Assembly (NCBI GenBank): GCA_019916065.1
Contig: CM034237.1
Span: 21,163,752-21,227,751, forward strand
Reading direction: 5' to 3'
Source: Vitellaria paradoxa
Lineage: Eukaryota; Streptophyta; Magnoliopsida; Ericales; Sapotaceae
Length of the DNA stretch: 64,000 nt
Made by a program: the position numbers and the translations under genes. Positions 12,901 to 21,900 of the stretch are shown here, piece by piece (the first letter of the stretch is position 1; the number at the start of each line of letters is the position of its first letter). The notes beneath the pieces were generated by a model. That model had not been told where the DNA came from. It made no database searches and worked only from the letters and a program-made list of their open reading frames with translations.

Positions 12901-15900
12901 ATAACACTTAATGCCAAAACACCACCAAAAACACCCCAAAAAAAAAAAAAAAAACTTATTACACTGCTAGATCTCTGCATTTCTCTACTTTTTCTTTTCC
13001 TTTTTTTCCCTCTACCAAACTCCTTGTACTCGACATGTGCATATATATATATATATATATGCATAGCATGGCATCAGGTCATCCTAGGATATTAATCGGA
13101 ATAGGTTTCCTAGTGCCAGCCTAGTTAGAGTCCTATTCATCCATTAACACTAACCACGTGCAATAATTGTAATCCATAATATTATTATTTAGTAAATATA
13201 TATACATATGAATATATATATATATATATGAACACACATAGCAGCGTGGAAAAAAATATTTTATTAAATTAATAATTTATTAAAATTAAACTATAATTTT
13301 GTAATTCACAAAAAATATTTAAATACCAAAAAAAAATCCCGACACAACCCATGCGTCTAAAATAAAATTGCCATTTAATCAATGCCTCAAAAAAATTTAA
13401 GGGTAAATTACACCTAGACCCCCTAAACATTTGCATAATTACAAATGAACTCCCTCAACATTTTAAATTTATAGACATCTCCCTTATTTTGAAATTTTTG
13501 TATCCCAGACCCTCTTCTGTTACTATCTCCCATGACGCCATTAATTTTGGAGGCAAAAAGTCCAATATACCCCTTATATTAGTAAAATAAGGGAGGTGTA
13601 ATTGAGCTATATATATACACATATATAAATATATATATCATTTTACTGAAAATAAAAAAAATCCTTTTCGCACTGAATTTTTCGCTTGAAAATTCCTCCA
13701 CCTCGGTTGCCTACCAACCTCCAAGATCCTTGGTGGTTTTGGACTAGCTAATGACCCCTCGCGGTGGCCAAAAAGGATTGCCCCCGTTGTCCTCAAACAA
13801 TTCCGGTGAGGAAATGTTTTCCGTTCCACCTTTCAACCGTTCTTTAGCCAGGTCAGACAATGCTCCTGCCCCGACAATGCCCCGACCCCTGCTACTACCT
13901 CCAGCCTTTCTATGGTGAATCCCAAACATATATAATCTGCTGGTAAGGAGATGAAAACCCTTCTGGTTCTTCCCGTTCATGGCGTTTGTGGCCAAACCAT
14001 GGCTTTATCCCAAAACCAGAATTTTGCCTTGGCAACCCCTCCCCCCCCCCCCCCAAAAAAAAAAAAAAACACATCCGTCACTGCTGGTAATTTACCAGCA
14101 CTTCTAAACTAGTAATTGACCAACTCTGAGTTGGTGTAGAAGCGAAAACAACTTTTGTTCAATTTTGGACACATGGTTAGTGGTATTTATTTTGACAGTG
14201 GAGATTCTTGAGAATATGCTCGTGCTTCATTGCGTAGTGGATAGACTTTGAGATAAGTACATAAAGAGTTAAATCACTGCAGCAAGTGGGAAAATTATTA
14301 TTGCATTTCCGTTCAGTCAAAAATGGGACACTCACGGACATATTTTTAGCGATGCAACGAGCTCGGCTTCAGATATCTATTTTGGAAAACCGTTCAAGAG
14401 CTTCAACCTGCTCCGCAGTGTTCCAGACATATTTTCCGGCATCGAGATGTTTGCTGATGCTTCCACTGCTACTCTCTCTGTGATGATGCACCACTGCCAT
14501 CGCTATTTTTGACCCCCCAAACCAAAGCTATTGTAACTTGGAACCCTCCGAACCCCACAAAAATAAAATAAAATAATAAAAAATAACCACACTGATGCAC
14601 AATCAGTGAGTAGGACTTTCCTCGAGCAATCTGTTTTGCCCAAAGAAGTGAGTTTTCCTCGTGATATTAGAAACTTTCAACCAAGCTCTCCATTTTCTCT
14701 CACCTCAGTTTCCAAAAGAACAAACAGAAACTTTATCTTTGAAGCTTCTCCGCCACCTACCTCCCCCACAAAATGTCGAGATTTGAAGCTTTTCCACCTC
14801 CCTCCCCCACAAAGTGTCCAGATTTCAGCTAAACAACAGAATTGAAATTTCCCCAAAAAAAAAAAAAGGAAAAAATCAAAGAAAACTTTTTTTTTAATCT
14901 ACATCGAACATACAGATGCGACAAAGAGGCCGAGACCACCTAATCGAAGCCCCTTTACCTCTCCTTGTACGTCTGGCAACATTGGAAGAGAGCTGCGGAT
15001 GATGATCTACAAGCAGAGCGAGAACTAGGCATCAAGAAGATGATCGGAGGCAACGATGAAGACAGTTAGAGGCGCCATCGGCGATGGTGGCAAACCTAAA
15101 TCTCATCTACTTATATATATATATTGTATAAATTTAAAATGTAGGGGTGGGTAAACTTGGTATATTGAAAAAAAAAATTAGCTGATATCAGCATTTTAAC
15201 AGAAATCCTAATGGCATACTAACGAAGGGGGTCCATGTGTAATTATTAAATGTTGAGGCGGTCTGTGTAATTTTGAAATGTTGATGGAGACCACATATAA
15301 TTACGCAAATGTTTAGGAGGTCTAAGTGTAATTTATCCAAAATTTAAATCAACCAAATTTTCTATTATCGAATTAAATATTGATTAAAAAAATAACCAAA
15401 GCAATAATTAGAATTCTGGGTTATCACATGAAGCTACTACTTACTACTATTAAAAACTAATGCAAAACAGAAACGAAGCAAGCTTCACATGGTTCAAGCC
15501 AAACCAAAGATTGCTAATTCTCGTACTAATTGAATGCAAACCCTAGAAAAGGGCGCACTGGAATCCACCAGAATTAGAGAAACAATTCTCGAAATAATGA
15601 TTTTATTAACTACATGGTGATTTGCTCGTAGGGTACAATATGTTTATACAGGAAAACTACCTAAACCGTAAAGACTAAAATAGGAAATGATAAATATCCT
15701 AAATTTACTAAAACTGACAAATATGGGACGATCACTGAATCACGAAGAGAAATGAAAGTAAATTTGTACAAAATTGATAGTGACTTCCATCCAAATGACA
15801 ATTGCCAACTTAAAAATTACCAAAAATAGAAAAAATATTAATTTGGAGCCCTAAATGAAGGAAATCTACTGATAAAAGGCCTATATCACAACCTACGATC

Positions 15901-18900
15901 GTGAAATAGCTCCCTCCTTGAAGGAAGGGGGAAAAATAATAATAAAATAAAATACGGTTCGCGTGGTTTGTGAGGTATTGCGCGAGCCCCGATTTTCTCA
16001 TCGACTACGTGGTTCGTTAAGGGCTGCAATAAATTGGTAGGGTTTCGTGTCACCCAAAAAAAATAAAAATAAAATAAAATAAAAAACTTGGAATCAATAT
16101 CCTAAGCGCCCAAATTTGAAACTTTTGGACAAATTACCAAAACACCTCAGGGTGTCTAAATCGAGCCAAACCAATAAAATGCAAGGCTGCCAATTCTACA
16201 TGAATATCTTTTTGCAATAAATGAAGAGGACAGGACATAGCAAGATCCTTAGAAAGAGAGCTCTTTATGGGAGTATAGTTCATTGGCAGCTGTTACGAAG
16301 CTTACTTACAAAACCCAAAACAAGGAAACAACCATGAAACAACAAATATACAATGGAAGAATGAGAGAGATGAAGTAGAAGAGACAGAAAAACCGAAACA
16401 TAGACCAAACCCTCAAACGACCCTCGAAGGAGACCCAGATTACATTTACCGTCAGATGGCAATAGAGGGAGAACAAGTGGACAGCTCAAATGCACTCTCA
16501 AGCCTTCTCAATCCTAGTCATTCATTCAAAGATGAAGCAATGGCTCAGATGGTCTCAGTTCAATCGGCAATTGATGTGAACAAACAAAGGTTAGGTGAAA
16601 TGGTTGAAGAGACAAAGGCTTACAAAGGAAGTCATTTGTCTAGCACCCTCCAGAAAGGGCACCACAATAATTACAATCTTGTGATTGAAGGAGCTGGGTT
16701 TACAAATGTGTCAGGTCAGCAACTTATGAACTAAATATTGGGAGAGTGCTTGGGTCCAACCGGCCTCGTCCATTCTCAATTAAATGCCTTCATCATTCGG
16801 TCCAGCTGAGTTAATTGTAGAGAGTCCATCTTCTAAATTACTAAGCGCAGTGGGCATATTACACTTGGCCCAATTTAATATTGGGTCCATTACAATTCAG
16901 CACAGCAGTATAAATAGTAAGCAACAGTCTGAGTAGGGTTTTTTCTTTTCATGAAAAATTTTATGCAATGAGTTGTTAAGCTTATAAGGAGATCACAGCC
17001 CTCGAAGCTGCATCATCAATGCAATTTCCCATCAATTTCCTTGAGTAGGGTTTTTTCTTTTCATGAAAAATTTTATGCAATGAGCTGTTAAGCTTGTAAG
17101 GAGATCACAGCCCTCGGAGCTGCATCATCAATGCAATTTCCCATCAATTTCCTTTCCCTTTCTGCTGTTCTTTTTTTATTGTCATTTCCAAAATAAGCAG
17201 ACCAAAGAATTCCAAAAAGGGTCTTCATCAATTGGCATCAGAGCCAAAAATGGCCGATGCAACTCGGTCTGCAATACAGGAGCAAGAAATGATGAATCAA
17301 TTAATGAAGATGCAAAAATTTTTTGAAGATAAGTTTGAAGAGCAAGACAAAAAAAGTGCAGAATTGGCCACACTCCTCTCAGCTATTTCCATGAACAGTG
17401 GGACTCCAAGAGTTGAACGGGATGAGGGAACTTCTCAAAATTCCCAGTTTCCTAAACAATCCAGAAGTAATAACCAAGGACTTCAAGGCACCCATGATAG
17501 ATCCGTCAAGTTGGAATTTCCTTCCTTCACAGGAGAGAGTCCAGTTGAATGGGTGTACGAGGCCAATCAATTCTTTACACATTATGAAGTTCCGAAATGT
17601 CAAAAATTGGTAATTGCTTCTATGCATATGGGAGGTAAGGCATTAATTTAGTTTCAGGATTGGACCAACTCTGGACAAGTATTGTGGTGGACAGATTTTT
17701 GCAAGGCTTTACAAGTGAGGTTTGGAGAGAGCCCCTATGAAGACCCCATAGATTTACTCGTTAGATTAAAACAGACTAGCACTGTAGAAGATTACAAGAA
17801 CAAATTTGAAACTATTACAAATAGAATTACTGGGTTAAGTGAGGAACACAAGCTCAGCTTCTTTCTTACTGGGCTTAAAGAAGAAATAAGGTATGCTGTT
17901 AGGATGTTTAATCCTAGACAGCTCACTGCTGCCTTTGGACTTGCTAGATTGCAGGAAGAAAACATAGCAGTGGCTAAAAAGTCCTCCCCTAAACCTAGTA
18001 CTGCTAGTACTACTATAATTCATAGCAACGGTTCAGTAACTACTGGTCAGGTTAAGGGAATTGCTTGGAAGGGACTCCCATCTACATCCACTAAGGCAAG
18101 AACAGAAGCAAGGGCTGTTACTCCACATGTGGGAAAACTGCCAGTGAGAAAGTTGAGTGCAGAGGAGATGGAAAGCAGAAAAGCTAAAGGATTATATTTC
18201 CATTGTGATGAAAAGTGAAACAAAAATCATAAATGTAAGAGTCCAAAACTATTTGTTTTGGAATCTCTTTTTACTGAGGAAATAGATACTGTGGGGGAGG
18301 AGGAAGTTGTATTGAATGAAGGACAGATTTGTGAAGAGATTAAAGATGCAGAAGAGAACCAGTTTCCTGAAATTTCACTTCATGCTATTACAGGTACCCC
18401 TCAACCTCAAACTCTGAGATTAAGAGGTACTATTAATGGTAAGGTGTGGACTGTTTTGATTGATACTAGGAGTACTCATAATTTTCTTGATCCCAAAGTG
18501 GTTAAGTTATGTCATCTTAGGGAGTCTGGTGGACCTCCTTTGGCAATAAGGGTAGCTAATGGTGAAAAAATTGAGAGTGTGGGTTTTTGCAGAGTACAGA
18601 TTACTATTCAAGGGTAAAAGTTCAATTTGGATTTTGTTTTGAGTTCAATTTAGATTTTGTTTTGTTGCCCTTAGTGGGATGTGATATGGTATTGGGAGTG
18701 CAGTGGCTCAGAATTTGGGGTCTGTTTGCTTTAATTTTAAGGAATTAACTATGCAGTTTCAGTTGGGAGAAGTTCCTGTGTGTTTAAAGGGAATTAAGAG
18801 CAGGTCTACTGAGATAGAAGAGGTTGATCTTAATCAACTTGGTAGTAAACCTATGAAGGGCTATGTTTTACATATTGTGGAGTTGAATGAAATTGAAGCT

Positions 18901-21900
18901 GGAAATAATGGGAGGTCCGATGAGCTTAAGGAGCTGTTAATTAAATGTGCTGATGTGTTCAAAGAACCCACGGGGTTTCCTCTAGTTAGAGGGCACGAGC
19001 ATAAAATAATTCTTCAACAGGGAACTAACCCAATATCAGTGAGACCTTATAGGTATCCTCATTATCAGAAAGAAGAGATTGAGAAGATTGTTAAGGAGTT
19101 ACTTCAATCAGGTCTTATCCAACCAAGTCAATCACCCTTTTCCTCTCCAGTGATTTTGGTTAGGAAAACAGATGGCACTTGGAGGATGTGCGTGGACTAC
19201 AGAGCTCTTAATCAGGTAACTATTAAAGACAAATACCCTATACCTATTGTGGATGAATTATTGGATGAATTGCATGGAGCATCTATTTTCTCTAAGTCGG
19301 ATCTTAGGTCAGGGAATCATCAAATAAGGATGGTTAAAGGGGACAGAGAAAAGACAACTTTTGGAATTCATGCTGGGCATTATGAGTTCTTAGTCATGCC
19401 TTTTAGCTTAACTAATGCCCCAACCACCTTCTAGAGTCTTATGAATGAAGTATTCAAGCCTTAAGGAAATTTGTACTGGTATTCTTTGATGATATTCTAA
19501 TTTATAGTAAGAACATGGAAGAACATATGAGACATTTGGAGATTGTTAGAAACATAAGCTCTATGTTAAAGAAGCCAAGTGTAGGTTTGCTTACTTAGAG
19601 GTAGATTATTTGGAACATCTAATCTCTAAGGAAGGGGCAAATGTAGACCCAAAAAAGATCATGGCTATGGTTGATTGGCCAACTCCATGTTCTATCAAAG
19701 CTTTAAGAGGATTTTTGGGATTAACTGGGTATTACAGAACGTTTATTAAAGGTTATGGGGGAATTGCCAAACCTTTGACAGATTTATTGAAAAAGAATGC
19801 AACTAGTTGGGATGAAAGGGCTGACATGGCTTTCCAAGAATTAAAGAAAGCAATGACAAAACCTCCAATTTTAGCCTTGCCTGATTTTTCTAAAACTTCT
19901 ATTATTGAATGTACCACATCAGGGGGAGGAAATGGGGCAGTATTAATGCAGGATAAGAAACCTATTGCATTTTAGAGTCAGGCTTTGAAAGGGAAGGCTC
20001 TATATTTATCAACATATGAGAAAGAATTGTTTGCTTTGATTTAGGCAGTGAAGAAGTGGAGGCCTTATCTCTTAGGGCAAATTTTCATTGTGAAGACAGA
20101 TCACCATAGTTTGAAGTTTCTATTGGAGCAAAAGATAAGAACTCCATCTCAACAGAAGTGGGTGACTAAGTTATTGGGGTATACCTTTAATATTAAGTAT
20201 AAACAAGGCAATGACAACAGGGTGGCAGAAACACTATCCAGGGTGAATGAGGCAAAAGATAAAAGTTCCAACCATCAAACTTGTTTAGCTCTCACTCTTA
20301 GTCGTCCCTACCCACTATCTTAGAGGAAGTCAAGCGAGCCTACTGTGATGATTCTCAGTGCCAGACCATTATACAGAAGCTTCAACAGAACATTACTGGT
20401 ATGTGTAAGTTCTCTTTTAAGAATGAGTTATTGTTCTATAAAGAGAGGCTTTATATTCCTAATATAGAAAGTATTAGACACAGGGTACTGCAACACTTGC
20501 ACAATGATCCTGTCTCAGGGTGTGGAGGTTTTCAAAAGACCATCCAAAAGGCACTTAAAGAATTTTATTGGCCTAAGATGAAAGCTGACATTAAACGATG
20601 GATTAAGGAGTGAAGTTTGTCAAAGATGCAAGAATGAGAATGTAGCTATTCTTGGACTGTTGCATCCTCTTCCCATACCTGTGAGAAATTGGTCTAATGT
20701 GTCTATGGATTTCATTGAAGGGTTACCTAAGTCGAAAGGAGCCACAACCAGTTAGGTGATCATCGATAGACTTTCAAAATGCGCTCATTTTTTGCCCCTC
20801 TCCCACCCCTACACTACTGCTACCCTAGCCCAGATTTTCATGACAAACATCTTTAAGCTACATGGACTGCCTCTAACTATAGTCTCTGACAGAGATTCTT
20901 CATTCACTTGCTCTTTCTGGAAAGAGCTCTTTTCATTAATAGGGACACAATTGCATCTTAGTTCCAGTTACCATCCACAAACTAAGGTCACTAACAGATA
21001 TGTTGAAACTTATCTAAGATGTTTTACATCAGAAGCACCAAAGTTTTGGGCTGGTTGGTTATTTATGGCAGAGTGGTGTTACAATACAGGTTACAATTCA
21101 ACAATATAGATGACTCCTTATGAAGCCCTTTACGGATTTCCACGTCCAACTCTTAAAGATTACATTCCAGGGTCAGCCAAGGTGGGCTCAGCTGGTGATA
21201 AGTTACAGAATCATGCTACAATAGCAAAACTACTCAAGCAGCATGTACAAATAGCACAGAACAAAATGAAGCAACAAGTCGATAAAAACTGAACAGAGAG
21301 GTCCTTCCAAGAGAGACTGGGTATATTTAAAGCTACAGCCGTAGAGGCAACTGTCACTGAAACGAAGAAGGGATCTAAAGCTAGCACCAAGATACTATGG
21401 TCCTTATCAGATCATCAAGAAAATCAACTCCATATCTTATAAACTTGATCTACCTACTCAGTCGCAGATACACCCAATTTTCATGTATCTCAGTTGAAGG
21501 CAAGAATAGGAAACAATACCTCAACAACTACCGTCTTACCAACAGTGGACCAGTATGGACATACTATGCCTGTTCCAGCTTGCATCCTTCAAATCCAAGA
21601 CCGCCGTCTGGGAAAACGAGAGTTTCAGGAGGGCTTGGTACAGTGGGAGGGTCAGATGCCCGAGAAGGCTACTTGGGGGCCCCTAAAGAAGATTTTGGTA
21701 GATTTTCCAAACCTTGAGGTCAAGGTTGCCGCTGAATGAGAGGGCAATTGTTACAAAGCTTACTTACAGAACCCAAAACAAGGAAACAACCATGAAACAA
21801 CAAATATACAGTGGAAGAATGAGAGAGATGAAGTAGAAGAGACAGAAAAACCGAAACATAAACCAAACCCTCAAACAATCCTCGAAGGAGACCTAGATTA

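Larger units (their letters stand above)
13401..15338. mobile_element. Mutator-like element (Pack-MULE candidate)
   Basis: The ends are long imperfect inverted repeats, GGGTAAATTACACCTAGACC at the left against GGATAAATTACACTTAGACC read inward from the right. Similarity continues over 100 bp or more. The element is flanked by a perfect 9-bp direct repeat AAAATTTAA (13392-13400 and 15339-15347), the Mutator-superfamily target size. No transposase is present. The interior is more GC-rich than its surroundings and includes a recognisable piece of a host gene (14390-14500), so it is classed as a gene-capturing MULE. It lies within the solo LTR. Confidence 0.9.
11796..15428. mobile_element. Solo LTR of an LTR retrotransposon, interrupted by a MULE
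   Basis: The segment opens TGTCATGCCCCGAATTT and closes GGGTTATCACA, the TG...CA ends of an LTR. It is flanked by the 5-bp direct repeat TGAAG (11791-11795 and 15429-15433). No primer site, gag or pol lies between, so this is a solo LTR left after LTR-LTR recombination. Without the nested element (13401-15338) and its 9-bp target duplication, the LTR is about 1.69 kb. Family cannot be assigned from the LTR alone. Confidence 0.82.

Noticed and set aside
16456..16734. Small gene just after 16.4 kb, and its near copy at 21935-22177
   Set aside because: Both are the same part of the two LTRs of the Ty3 element.
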